Below are positions 34,568 through 46,214 of a DNA stretch of 64,000 nucleotides, piece by piece; the first letter of the stretch is position 1, and the number at the start of each line of letters is the position of its first letter. Made by a program: the position numbers and the translations under genes. The stretch is from NCBI GenBank assembly GCA_016169945.1, contig JADLSH010000395.1:8026001-8090000 (forward strand), read 5' to 3'. Under the pieces are notes generated by a model, which saw only the letters and a program-made list of their open reading frames with translations, was not told the origin of the DNA and ran no database searches. This DNA comes from Trachythela sp. YZ-2020. Lineage: Eukaryota; Cnidaria; Anthozoa; Malacalcyonacea; Clavulariidae.

Positions 34568-37500
34568 TCACGACAATAGCCGATTGTTTACTCTGATTGC
34601 CCTCCCAAAACGTGATGTTGCTCCAATCAAGAAGTTTGCAGAGCTCCCGATTTCTCCTTGAACAAATTCCTCATTGTCAGTCCTTACTTCCTCATCACTA
34701 CTTTCGTCATACTCCGGCTCATTATCCTGCCAATCATGCTGATCACCCTCTGCGATGGACAGGTCAGGTTCTCTATCTTCCCCATTCTCCTGTGCTTGGA
34801 TTTCACCAGGCGTGTCGTTCTCAAACACAACACTGACCGCGTTTTCGTAAGTGACGCACTGTCGCTGGTACATAAACTCCGGTAAACTGCCATGGTGGTC
34901 TCTTGGCGTACAGTCCGCTGTCGTACTGCCGCTCCATAGGCTGAGGCCCAGGCCCTAAGGATATCACAGTTTGCTTTCGACATCTCGACAATCGGAAGGG
35001 GTTCAATCGTGGGCACTGCTGAAAAATGTGCTGTTTCCTCGGGTTTGGGATACCATGATTTCCTACTTGTATGGTAATATGCTGCCCATCGCGTCACTTG
35101 TTTCACAGATTCCTTCATGGTACGCCCAAAGGAGCGAGAGTACTCCATCATGGACATGTTTGCTTGTTTGATGTGTACAGTTGAGTGGCAGTTTTCGACA
35201 TCAAGTGTCATACAACTTAGGAGATTCGTTGTATCGTAATCGAATGCTTTTAAGTTACTGAACAACCGCTGGAGTCCCCATTCAATAAGCCCACGGTTCT
35301 TGCCAAAACATGACCTTGAGGTCCATTTATAGCACCTGTAATTCCAGTGCTCGTCCGTATATTGTCAATGTTCTTGTCTAGAAGCACTTTGCATTCCCTG
35401 ACAAGCGACAGCGCTTCGTTGCCAGATTTAACTGTGTACTTTTCTCCTTTGGTATGAATAGAAAAGGCTTCAAAAAGCTGACCAATTGATTTGAGAAAAT
35501 GAGCACACTCGACCATCTTTGTGCAGATCTTTATGGAATTTGTTTGGGCATCACAAATGTAAAGAACACTGTCAGACTCTGTACAAATTCCCATTGGTTG
35601 TCGAAAACGGCAATTGTTTGCTTTCCCATCTAGATTTCCTTCCTCGTTTTCACTGCCGGCAAAAACCACGGAATCCTGACCATCTCCATCTGCCATTAGT
35701 TTCCACACTGATGCTCTCTTCTGATTTGTAAACAGAATTTGATCACCAAACGTAGCCAACATACAAAGCTCATCATTCAATTGGACTAGGCTGGTACACT
35801 CTAACGTTTCCAAGGAAACTTTACCAATTCCATCAGTGTGTGAAAGGAAAATAGTTCCATTGCTCATGCACATACTGTAGATCCTTCCCCCACGATTTCC
35901 CGTACTTGATAATCTCTTGAAGGCTTATCCCTCTGCCCCCGAGTCCATCCTTTTCCAGTAGAAAAGAGACAATCACATTGGTATCATTTCTTGCTGCATA
36001 GATGAGCTCATGATCTGTGCAAACCATGGCTTCAAAAGAAGGTTGTTGCTGTGAATCCCAAAAGTTCACTTCATCAACTTCCATCTTACTTTCAGCATAC
36101 ACTTTTTTAAGGGATGACATGTATTTCGCCAAGCGCACTTTAATCTCTGCAACTGTCCCTGCATTTGAGAGGTTAAAACGGTTTGCAAGAGCAACATAGT
36201 CGCCTTTTTTCTTTGCCTTTGCCAAAAGATTGATGGCCCCATCTTCAAAAGAAATGGCTTTTATAGGACCACTGACGGACGTAAGGAGGATGATCCCATC
36301 AGCGCAGTGTATATCCCTTGCTTTGATGTTTCTTCCAATGGCTGTTAACTTGTCAACAGGACTGTGTAGTCGGGCTTGGTAAAGCGTCGATGAGGAACTC
36401 TTCACATCATATGACAAAAATACAATCCATCCGTACGAGGGAATGGCAACGCTGATTGGAGAAGGGAACATACCTGTTTGGTTATCATTGGAGTACTTAT
36501 CCAGCTCTGGGATTATCGTGTGGCACACAAATCCTGTACGTTTCAGCTCATCGGTTAACGCAGTGCTACTTAAAGTGATAACAGAGGAAGGGTCTTGTCT
36601 GTCCTTGTTTTTGACATGATCGTTTTTTGGAACAAGCTTCCTGAAGGTGTCTTTCGTTTCCTTGTTCGAACAGTTCCTCAAGGTTCGTAGCAAACCCAGG
36701 TTGATACGTTCCCCTCCACATTTAAGCCACCAATTTGAAAAAGCGGCTTTCATGCTTTTACCAACATGTGGACAATCAGGCAATACAGATAAAGACGACA
36801 AGGCAGGATCTTCTGTTCCTGATTCTAACTTTTCCTTGAGTATCTCAAAAGCACTTTTGTTCCCACTTTCACAGTCAGTACACACTATCATCACCACTCG
36901 ACGAAAACAAAGAGCGCTTTTATCACAGCATTTGTCACAGAATCGCAGAGAGGGTAAATAACTGACTTGGCCTGATAATTTACAGTCATCGCATACTCGT
37001 TTAGCTTCATAACAGTCTTCGCAAAAGCTGTTACAGCTCGTTTCTTCGCTGGAGATAATGTGCCGTTTGTGTGGTGCTTCATGTTGGCAAGATTCACACA
37101 ATTGCAATGTTTTGACGTGCTTTTCGAAATAACTTGCCATGGCTTCTCCAGTTTTCCCACTTTGTACTGTATAATCGACAGCCACAGGAAGTGAACAAAA
37201 GTTGTCCAAGGAAGTCAGGGAGGAAACAATGGCTTCTGTAACAATATTTTCCCTAAGATGGTCAGGGGAAGGTGACGGATTTGCTATTACATAGTTAACA
37301 TCAACAGGTGTTGTTAAACCAATATTTTCCTTTAATCGCGGATCAAATTCAATGGCTGGTTTCAAAGCGGTCCCATCATTAGCTAATGCACAAGGAATTA
37401 TTTTTAAGTGCGACGAATCAATTAACGGTTTTGCTTGAGAGTTTTTTAGAAGTGCCATGTGACCCAACGATAACGGTTTGATAACCCCAGATTCTGGTGT

Positions 37501-38086
37501 ATACCCAGCTTGATTTTTAGCACAAACGGACTCTGAAGGTCCTCCAAGATTTATTTTTTTCTCTGATGCAGTCACGTGACTATGCCGGCCGTCTCCCAAG
37601 TTCATTGGTCCTCGAATAAAGCATGCAGTGCGCTTACCTCCAAGGTAAGTAATTGTATTAAAGAACTCCACAACTTCCTTATCATACTCGTGGAAAGGAT
37701 TGTACATTATTTCCAGGACATCGTTGACATACTTATAAAAAATCTTATCTTTTGATATCTTTCCTCGTCGCAGCAGATCTTGGATCTTCAAACATAGAGG
37801 GTCAGCCTCTTCAACGCCAACATGGACAGTAAAGAGATCATCTTCGTCAACGTTGTCATCTAATAGCTCATCACTCTGCTCGGAACATGAGCACATCTCC
37901 ATGTCAGACTCGTCTGTGTCCTCTGGCTCTGTGTTGTTGTCACCCTCATACGAATCGTATTCACCTTCACCGCTTGAGTAATACGAACTAGACAAGAACA
38001 GTACATCCTTGTCAGTTAACTTTATTATTTCCGCCTTCAGGAATTGACTATACTTAGCAAGACGTCCAAGCCCACTACCACTGGCA
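34568..38086 (-). pseudogene. gene B: zinc-region / SAP / propeller protein, candidate transposase
   Basis: Open from about 38,086 (acceptor-like ACAG) with no early ATG, so an upstream exon is likely. After a very acidic N-terminus comes a Cys-rich region (ESCQHEAPHKRH, CEDC, CDDC, CDKC), then VVMIVCTDCESGNKSA and, 33 residues later, VLPDCPHVGKSMKAAFSNWW. The second resembles the D-x-P-H-x-x-K block of P-element/THAP9-type RNase H transposases. A SAP-like motif (NRFNLSNAGTVAEIKVRL) lies among beta-propeller/NHL-like segments. The C-terminal part has TLDVENCHSTVH in a helix, a candidate third acidic residue, then VRQRTVRQETTM and an acidic tail ending RFGRAIRVNNRLLS. One-base shifts at about 35,895, 35,290 and 34,875 split it into four frames. 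Similar multi-copy proteins exist in cnidarians as I remember, without a known function. Confidence 0.6.
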
Positions 38087-38472
38087 CTGTATTTGTAAAC
38101 CCACAGGAGAACAATAATTTTAAAATCAGTAATTGCCGTAAAATTGGTCTGGAGAAAATTGAATTTGAATATTACATATTCAATGTTTTTCTTATTGCAG
38201 CAAAATGTATTTTATTAAATAACTCTGCGAGTTTTCAACATTTTTTTCAACCTTGGTCAGATACTAAAACTAGTCTGACGCTTTCATGGAAACCAATAAA
38301 AACATTTTAGGCCAACTTATCACTTAAAGGTGTTCTGTAACCTTAATTGTAACATTAATGATTGGATTATTTATGGAAAATGATCGTAATGTAAAATAAT
38401 ATAAAATCTATTTTTTTGTTATAAAAATAAAATATAATTTGTTACGAATATGGAAATTTAATATATAGCTAT

Positions 38473-41202
38473 TTACTTTTCGCAGTCAGACACGTCCAGG
38501 TCAGAGTCATCTTGAACCTCTTGAATTCTTGGCTTCTTAGAAGCTTTTTCTCCAGACTCTAACTCAACTCCCCTCACTGTTGCAGTACTTGGATTCAAAA
38601 ATAACAAGTCCGTGATTTTTTTCTGCTTGTCTTTTTTTATTGGTTTACTTACAGAACATTTGGAATAATGATCTAGGTCAAAAATATATATGTGAGAAAA
38701 GAAATACAAAAAAGGCCCAACACACATTTTGACACAATCTGATTCTGTATATTTCATAGATAAGTCATACAGCCTTATAAATACAGCAAATTATACTCAC
38801 GTCGATCGAAATATGAGATCCGCCCTTTAAGGTCACTGTCATATCTCAACTGCATGTTTTTCTTGCAGATACCACACAATATTTTCCATGGCCATTGTAT
38901 TACTTTGCCACTTTTCCCTCGGGTTTTGACATCCACGTGGGTGTTGCATTTCAATACCTTGCTACCACTTCTCTTGGCTAATTCTACAAAGTTGATAATA
39001 TTTTTCAATTACTGTATACATGTACAATACTTGTATGTTTACAGTTTAGCACTAAAAGTTATAAAATTATCAGCTAAACTAATAGTAGTAAAAAGGAAAA
39101 GAAAATGAACGAGCATAGGCTAATCCTATTATGCATTTACCTTCATTCAGTTTCTGTGTTTCTTTCTCTGTAAGTCCTACAAGTTCTTTTGATGTCGGTA
39201 ATGGTCGTAATGGTCTTTTCCCTGGTGTTAACATTTCATCTGAACTTGATTCCTTCATGACCTTTATCACAATTGTTGGACACTTCTTGGAAAATATAGT
39301 CCTCACAGGATAAACAATAACTGTAGGAAAATGGAAAAAAGAAATTGGGGTCATAGTTGTAAAAATTAAAATATTTTTAAAAAAACTATAACTACTGTTA
39401 TTGCCATTCTTCATTAACACTCTAGCTAATACTAGTACTACTTTATCTTAACTGCAAGACATGTATCGGTTTTTAACAGACTACATCCGTATAGACTTAC
39501 GTTGAAGTTTGTCATTTCCATTTAAAATAGATGGCAATTCCAGATTCAGTTGATGATCAGTTTCGATAGCATAGCGTTCTGTTCGGCCCTCTTTTCTTGA
39601 TTCCCTGTTTTGGACAACAAGATAAGGTTAATTTTGTCATGTATGTACTGTATAAGCATACTTCCAAATGTCAGAATTCAACATACCTATTTAACTGCAC
39701 CTTCACATTCTCACCCAAGCCTAATTCCTTTGCACTTTTTCTAATGCCAGCACGTTCGCTAAAAACAAAAATGCCCATATAACAGCATTACTATACAACT
39801 ACAGTAGTAAAACAAGGAATTTGATTGGTTGAGGACTGTGTGTGATTAAAGTATAGATACACAGATGGCGTCATGAAGTTGCAAACTTTTAAATTTTGTT
39901 TACAAAAATTTAATATTCGATGTATAAAACAAATAGTAGTTCAAGATTATAGTTAGTGTGGGTTAATAGACTGTTAGCTAGGGACTTGCATACAACAACA
40001 ACAACAAGCAAAGTTGTGTTCTGTTGTCAGTGTTGATGGACTTGATGGCCGTCATGTTAACCCTTCTATTTACTGTCTAAAGCCAGTCGATTCTACTTGT
40101 CAAGGCAAAACTATCTGTCAACACCATAAACCTCCAATTAATTAAGTTGAGGGCACATACTCGTTTGGAAGCTGTTTTTATGGGCATATATATGAGTGGG
40201 TTATACATATCCATGGCTTACACATCCATGTTAGCAACAAACAAGTATTTATTGCGAGTTATAAACACGAAAATAAACAAACGCCTTTTCTGATGAACAA
40301 ATGTTACCATATTAGACTATTAAAGTGCAATAGTAAATACAGTGGGCTTATATATTTGGGTGGGCTTATACTTGGGGGAGGAGACGCTTATATTTGGAAT
40401 AACATGGGTGTTAGTAAATGTGGTGGGCTTATACATGGGGGCTTATATGGGGAGGCGGTTATATTCAGAGGTTTACAGACTTTACAGTATGTTCTGTTAT
40501 AAACCCTTCAAGCTGCAATGTGCCCCCATGCGTCCTACTTTAGTATTTACTCTAACACTCGGTCTAACACCAAACGATTTAACTCCTTTAAAGGGAAAAG
40601 CCATGCAAATACATCTAGCCAAGTTGCTAAGAAAGTACAGCTTGGTATTGTGGGTTATTTTGCTGTTATATAATAACAATTAATGTTCCAGAAATAGTGA
40701 TTTCGGCAATGAATTCTATGCTCAATTTTCCTTTAAGACTTTTATTCATAATAGTCATAACAGCATTCTGTCATAATAGCACAGACAACACGCTCAATCA
40801 CCTCAATGTCCTCGAGCCTGAAGTGCTACAGTATTTAGCTCTACATAGTACATAGGGTGTAAAGTTAAGGTATCGCTTGAATATGTTGGTATATGTCGTA
40901 TAGTCCGTATATATTTGTCACATTTTAAAGACCAATATGACCAATATCTATACCAATATGAATCAATATTCATGAGACCTCAGTGACCTCAGTTGTCTGA
41001 TACGGCCGGCATGTTAATAGTCTTAAAAATGAAATACTTACCAGATGATTTCTCGTAGCTTTAAAACGCGTTTTTCCTCTTTACTAATACTGCATCTAAA
41101 CTTGTTCTTCTTGCGGTAGTTCTCGCCGCCTTTACCTTCTTCATAAAAGAAGGCGACACAGTCAATTACAACCTCGGCGGACTCGGAAATATCCTCGTCC
41201 AT
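38473..41202 (-). CDS. gene A: intact six-exon basic Cys/His-finger protein, 299 aa
   Basis: Exons: 41,202-41,042, 39,758-39,687, 39,604-39,501, 39,320-39,141, 38,983-38,801 and 38,672-38,473. All five introns are GT-AG (donors GTAAGT, GTATGT, GTAAGT, GTAAAT, GTGAGT), phases match at every junction, and the exons total 900 nt, exactly 300 codons with the stop. I chose ATG 41,202 (MDEDISES); an in-frame ATG at 41,244 is also possible. Exons 5-6 create a zinc-finger-like pattern, WKILCGIC then HHYSKC, vaguely BED-like. It is followed by a basic stretch KPIKKDKQKK (nuclear signal), a degenerate PIP-box-like QKKITDLLF and an acidic tail. Likely nuclear and DNA-binding, acting with gene B in transposition. 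I do not recognise a named family. Confidence 0.8.
40340..40470 (+). repeat. GGGCTTATA minisatellite-like tract
   Basis: GGGCTTATA followed by TATTTGGG-, CTTGGGGG- or CATGGGGG-type sequence recurs about five times with irregular spacing, inside intron 1 of gene A. Confidence 0.65.
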
Positions 41203-41449
41203 GACTTGAATTTGCGTTTGACAACAGACCAGAGACAAAGCCATGCATGAAAGCACGACATGTGCGGATCAAATTACATATCAGAAATACGGATTGTGAT
41301 TGGTCTGGTTGGCTTTTGGAATAATTATGTCATCGCTTCTTGTCGTAATACCGGAAGAACTGAAAGACCTGCAAGTTAATCGGTAATCGACGTAATCCGC
41401 CTGCGCACTGCAATGAATTTGAAACACCGTAATATCGCCATTTTTGGTC

Positions 41450-41586
41450 TTTTTCCCGCAATACCGCAGCTTTAAATACGAAATCTCGCACACAGCAAGA
41501 GTTGACCATACCGCAACACCGCAAACTTCGATATTTTTCACCGCAATTCCGCACACAAAAAAAGGCCGATACCGCAGTACCGCAAA
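41450..41586 (+). repeat. right subterminal ACCGCA cluster
   Basis: About eight ACCGCA/CCCGCA/TCCGCA copies (CCCGCAATACCGCAG, CATACCGCAACACCGCAAAC, CACCGCAATTCCGCAC, GATACCGCAGTACCGCAAAT). They are on the same strand as the left cluster, so the two clusters are direct, not inverted. Confidence 0.8.
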
Positions 41587-41602
41587 TCCCAATGTCCCCC
41601 TC

Positions 41603-41674
41603 ATTATAAAATCCTATCACATATTCAAGAAAAAATCAAAAAATTATTTCTTGCTGTTGCATTCGGAAACATAG
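41603..41674 (+). pseudogene. LINE reverse transcriptase, part 2 (C-terminus)
   Basis: After the duplicated ATTATA the frame reads IKSYHIFKKKSKNYFLLLHS and stops. This is the normal end of the LINE protein begun at 33,368. Confidence 0.8.
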
Positions 41675-43560
41675 ATTTGATATATCCCTCATCTAGTCAT
41701 CTATCTCTTATATGTAAATTATATAATTATGTCTTCTCAAGGAATAAAGTTTCTAATTTGTATATATCCTTGTTATTATTTGAAATATTGTAAAATATCT
41801 CAAACTCATCTTCTTCTTTATATTTTTCTATTAATAATTTTACTTTAAGTTCTGATCATCAATGTAAATAATTGTAAATAATTAAACTAGGAGTCTTAAG
41901 CAAAAGCCTTTAGCGGTTTCTAGTAGACTTATAGCCCTAGTAACTGTAATCTATGTTTTATTTTTATTTTAAACTATGTATGTATGTATGGGCGAAACTT
42001 TAATAAACTAAATACTATTTTAATATTGCGTTCAGACAATACAATACAAAATCTATATTATTTAAAAGTCCAAAGTATGGTAATTTCATTTAGAAATATA
42101 TAAAACATATTTTTATAATATTTAAAATATAGTATTTATAAGAACCAACCTCTGCTGTTTGGTATTTTATAGCTAATCTTGATCAAAGTCACCACAAGCA
42201 AAACTAGCAAATAGGTCACTAACACTTTGGTTTCCATCTACAATTGTACGTGCATACCATGGTTTTAATACTTTATCTGCTGTTCTGATCCTCAAGCAAA
42301 TGAAAACCATTGCTTAAATATGGATTAAAACAAAAAAATTCATGAGTTCGTTCATATGAATATGCAAGCCAAGCATGACAAGCATGTGAAATAAAGTTAA
42401 AAAACATTAAAGGGAAATTTGTAGAGGAAGACCAGCAAAAGTGGCCAAGAAAAAGAAAGCGGGCGGGGACGAGAAACATATGGGTTTTTTTTATTTGGCC
42501 TAACATTTGACCCACAGGAACCAACATGTGGCCATTACACGATCATATTTCACACTTATTTTCTCAATTTCGCAGCTTACTTAGGGCTGTTGTTACAATT
42601 ATAATTGATATACCACCATTATGGTTCTCATTACCTATATCTAAACTTAAAAAACTGTAAAAACATACAAAAAAAATAAAGTTAGGTTTATGTTTCTAAG
42701 GGAGCAGTCATTAAATATGTGTCATGGGGGCTGGAGGCTATTTTATATAATTTGAAAAATGGTTTGTGCCCCTCCTATGCATTCGAGAAATTATTTGGCA
42801 CCACCTCAATTAAAAAAATAGTCTCATACCCCTCCTTTAATTTTTAACATCAAGATGGTGTAAATCAATAATAGATACATACTGTACTGTTACTGGTGCA
42901 ATACAAATAAAATATTTTTTGATACTGTTCTGTCAGGCACACCCACTTCATACTATGCGAACTGCTACCTTCTTCTAGGTCTACTTTGAATAAATAAATC
43001 TAGTTGCAATATTAAAAACTGTCATATATTTCGAATTGGTTCAAATGGTTTATTTAATACTGGCTGTAGTTAGACAGAAATTTAAAATTGTATTCATTTG
43101 AGAATTAAATCTATTTTTAATAATATTATAAAAATAGGAACTGCCAAGTCAATGCATTGCTTTTGAGAAAGAAAAACTAGAAAAGTGGCCCCATTCTTAG
43201 TATATGCAGAGACAACAAGTACACATGTCAAATGGAACATAAAAAAACTCCAGACATGAAAGTATTGAAGAGAATACTGATGACATATCAAAATGTAAAT
43301 ATAAAAGCCCAATGGGAAAGGGTACATTTTTAGAATTTTTTATTCCGGTCAATGCCAGATACTCTGTGGATGCATCCATGCCCCTTATAGTCTAGGACCT
43401 GTATATGAGTTTGTATGCATTTCATTTAGGACAGATAATCTCAACTGTTTTAGGGCAAGGTAGTGCTGCCCGAACCCCAATCTGGGACGAAACGTCCGAA
43501 ACGGACCACACCCAAAAACGACGTTTTCGCCATGGTGCTATCTACCAAACCATAAAGGCG
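41675..43560. other. LINE 3' UTR, then AT-rich sequence
   Basis: ATGTATGTATGTATG near 41,975 and GGCGAAACTTTAATAAACTAAA are typical of the 3' end of this LINE type. Beyond about 42,030 the sequence is AT-rich with no coding signal. Confidence 0.5.
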
Positions 43561-43699
43561 GATCTCCACTAGACGATTTTTATGACGATCGTCTGAAAAA
43601 TTCGCGACGAACATGCTCAGTAGGAAATAAATTATCGTCAAAGAGATTGTCAAGCGCTCGACGAAAAGTAGAAACCAGTTCTACTGCGTCTGTCAAAAA

Positions 43700-44460
43700 T
43701 ACAATTATGCCCTTAAAATTGTTAAAATTTCACAGAAACGACACTCCTTGGATTACAACTGTGCTAAAGAAATCAATTAAGACCCGACAAAACCCATTCG
43801 CAAATGGTGATATGGATGAGTACCATCAATATCGTAATATAGTCAACCGTCAACGAAAAGCCTGTAGAAGCAATTACTGTGCAAAGAAAGTGGAGAACCT
43901 TAAAACCACAAAGCCCAGTAGTTGGTGGCATGAAGTAAAGATCATCGCAGGTGTGGTAGGCTGTGAAGTAGAGGGATATGAAAGTTTTCGATCACAACTA
44001 CATATTGAAAGTCTCGATAATCGCTTAAGACTTTGTGGATAGAACATATATGGCTCCAGCTGTCCTGGAAGTAATAGATCCAACAACGACACAGTCTCTT
44101 ATATCTATGATTCATAAATGCTCTAAGGCAACCGATGCCCCTGGAGCAGCCGTTCGTGTTCTATTATTAGATTACCGCAAGACCTCATCGATCACAATAT
44201 TCTCGTTGGAAAAATTTCCCAGTTGCGCATTCCTCCACGTGCGTCACGTTGGATTTGTGACTTTCTTATGTATCGGAAACAATTTGTTAAACTTCCAGGT
44301 GATTTTTTCTAAGAATGGGATAACGTTCCTTCCGGAGTTCCGCAAGGCACGATATTGGGTCCCTGGTTGTTTCTCCTGATGATAAACGACTTGAATACCA
44401 GGCATGCTGATTTGTGGAAATACGTTGACGATATTTCACTTGCAGAATTGGTAAACCTAG
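43700..44460 (+). pseudogene. CR1/L2-like LINE RT fragment
   Basis: The linker LLKFHRNDTPWITTVLKKSI and NIVNRQRKACRSNYCAKKVE is followed, after a deletion, by RT motif A in VLLLDYRK, motif B as VPSGVPQGTILGPWLFLLMI and motif C YVDDIS near 44,425. The pieces lie in different frames. A LINE RT copies its RNA at a nicked target. This copy is truncated and deleted, with about 50 bp then separating it from the next LINE ORF1. Confidence 0.75.
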
Positions 44461-44472
44461 AGGTGTATAATA

Positions 44473-44960
44473 ATGCCTCCTAAGAAGAAGAAACCAGAAA
44501 ATAGAGAGTCAAAGAATGAATTTGCCGAATGCACAGTTTCGGACGAGAAAGCCAACATGGCGTGCCTTCCTTCTGCTAGTTCTGGTCTAGAAGATCTGCT
44601 TGATCGCCCATTGAAACTGCAAATGGAACAAATAAACGATCTTTTCCTGAAGTTCGCAAACACAACTAAATCTGATTTGGATTCATAAACCGATCATCGC
44701 CAAGTTCACCAGACGTGATATTCGAGATGCAATATATAAGAAAAAGTGTAATCTTAGTTCAAAAACTTCTCAGGACATCGGTTTCTATCAGAATACCAGG
44801 CTGTATAATAATGAGAGACTTACCGCCGGATCCTGCGCCATCTTTAACGAAGCCAAAGAATTCAAAAGAAAGAATCATTACAAATATCTTTACCTCGATG
44901 AAGGAATTTGAAGAGTTCAACAGTAAATTTATTCGTCGATCGATCGAATGAAGGATCTGA
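44473..44960 (+). pseudogene. LINE ORF1-like protein
   Basis: ATG 44,473 opens MPPKKKKPENRESK and a 71-codon frame. The neighbouring frame continues with KFTRRDIRDAIYKKKCNLSS, TRLYNNERLT and KNHYKYLYLDEG, which matches the RNA-recognition-like domain of L1/CR1-type ORF1 proteins that coat the LINE RNA. A frameshift near 44,690 separates the halves. Confidence 0.6.
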
Positions 44961-45062
44961 ATTCAGATAAGTTGTCTGATATGTAAATTTTAATTAATAG
45001 TCTATTATATTTCTTTCGCTTATGAATTACCTTTTAATCACTTAGAAGATGAGAGCTTTGAA

Positions 45063-45968
45063 TTGGCTATGTACGAGATGTCAAACGGTCCGGTTAATTT
45101 TGACTCTGACCGACTCTCTTGTTTAAAATTCAATCCATTATCTCTTGACAAGTACACAAATGTATCCTTATCGCAGGATATAGATCCTGATTCTAACTTT
45201 TTCTCTGATACAATTAACTGTGAGTATTATACAGGGGGTGGTTTAAATGAAATTATACATGAAAATGCTTCGTATACCGAAGGCTTATCCTTATTTCATG
45301 TAAATATTCGAAGTATTAGATGCAATTTTACTAGTTTAATACATTTGCTTGCATCAATCAATAATAAATTCTCAGTTATCGGTATTTCTGAAACCTGGTT
45401 GCAAGATTCATCACATACCGTTGACATAGAAGGACACACTTTTGTACATAACTATTGACCTGATAGATCTGGAGGCGGAGTTGGTTTATATTTAACAACT
45501 GAGTTAGAATACAAACTCCGTAATGATTTAGTTTTGCCTAGTAAAACGTGTGTTGAATCATTGTTCATAGAAATAACTAATGTTGAAGGGATGAACATAA
45601 TTGTAGGTATTGTTTATAGGCCACCATGCCAAAACGTAAATGATTTTATTTATAACCTGAACTTGCTTATGGGAATGATTTCTATGGAAAACAAAGTCTG
45701 TTATTTAATGGGTGATTTCAACTTAAATCTTTTGAATCACCATAGTCATTTACCAACCGGTGAATTTCTAGATATAATGTTTAGTCATATGTTGTTTCCT
45801 CTGATAATGCTTCCTACCAGAATAACGTCACATACTGCAACTCTTATTGATTGCATATTTACCAACCACTCAGTGAACTATTCATGTAGCGGTTTATTAC
45901 TCTCTGACATATCAGATCATTTACCAATATTTTGTATTAAAAGCCCCGATGTTGGTGTTCCATCGTGA
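45063..45968 (+). pseudogene. LINE ORF2 endonuclease domain
   Basis: An apurinic-type endonuclease that nicks the target. FHVNIRSIRCNF and ISETWL carry the Asn and Glu. After HNY a TGA replaces the Arg codon (C to T), then PDRSGGGVGLYL continues in the same frame. Later motifs include VYRPPCQNV, YLMGDFNLNLL, TLIDCIFTN and SDISDHLPI with the catalytic Asp-His. RT is missing: the next sequence at 45,970 belongs to another element. Confidence 0.8.
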
Positions 45969-46071
45969 TAGAGATTATATAGTGTTTGGTATTGTGAAAT
46001 CGGCATCTGGGGCATATTTTACACTTTTTAAATCTCTAATAAACAAAATTACTCGCTTTTCGATCATGGTG

Positions 46072-46212
46072 CAAGCCTCATTGTCAGATGTGGAAAAAAA
46101 CGCGGAAAAAGCAGCGAAGTGCTGAAAAAATAAGTTTTTTTCGCATTCCTCGCGTTGTTGTCCACCAAGGAGAATACACAGAAGAAATGACTGCCGAATG
46201 TAGAAGAAAATG
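46072..46212 (+). pseudogene. THAP-like N-terminus of an ISL2EU-type transposase
   Basis: Plus-strand frame CKPHCQMWKKTRKKQ, then SFFRIPRVVVHQGEYTEEM and CRRKWI. The spacing of the Cys residues, the FFRIP block and the Trp match the THAP zinc-binding DNA-binding domain as found at the start of ISL2EU-like transposases. It ends abruptly where the minus-strand gene begins, suggesting that the transposase body was deleted. Confidence 0.5.
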
Positions 46213-46214
46213 GA

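Larger units (their letters stand above)
34010..41602 (-). mobile_element. 7,593-bp DNA transposon of unknown superfamily
   Basis: The ends are perfect 16-bp inverted repeats, GAGGGGGACATTGGGA at 34,010-34,025 and its inverse at 41,587-41,602, flanked by ATTATA on both sides. The element splits a LINE frame that continues after it, an independent proof of insertion. It contains two minus-strand genes (A at 38,473-41,202 and B at 34,568-38,086), with ACCGCA clusters inside both termini. Known superfamilies with 6-bp duplications (Polinton, Dada) differ in gene content, and P, hAT and KDZ elements usually make 8 bp. I cannot assign it; a new or little-described superfamily is my inference. Confidence 0.85.

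Noticed and set aside
37993..37995. A start for gene B at 37,995
   Set aside because: The codon there is TTG within a longer open frame that extends upstream to about 38,086; it is not a credible eukaryotic start.
34010..41602. The 7.6-kb element as a Polinton because of its 6-bp duplication
   Set aside because: It has no integrase, ATPase, polymerase or capsid gene, and its TIR does not resemble Polinton ends.
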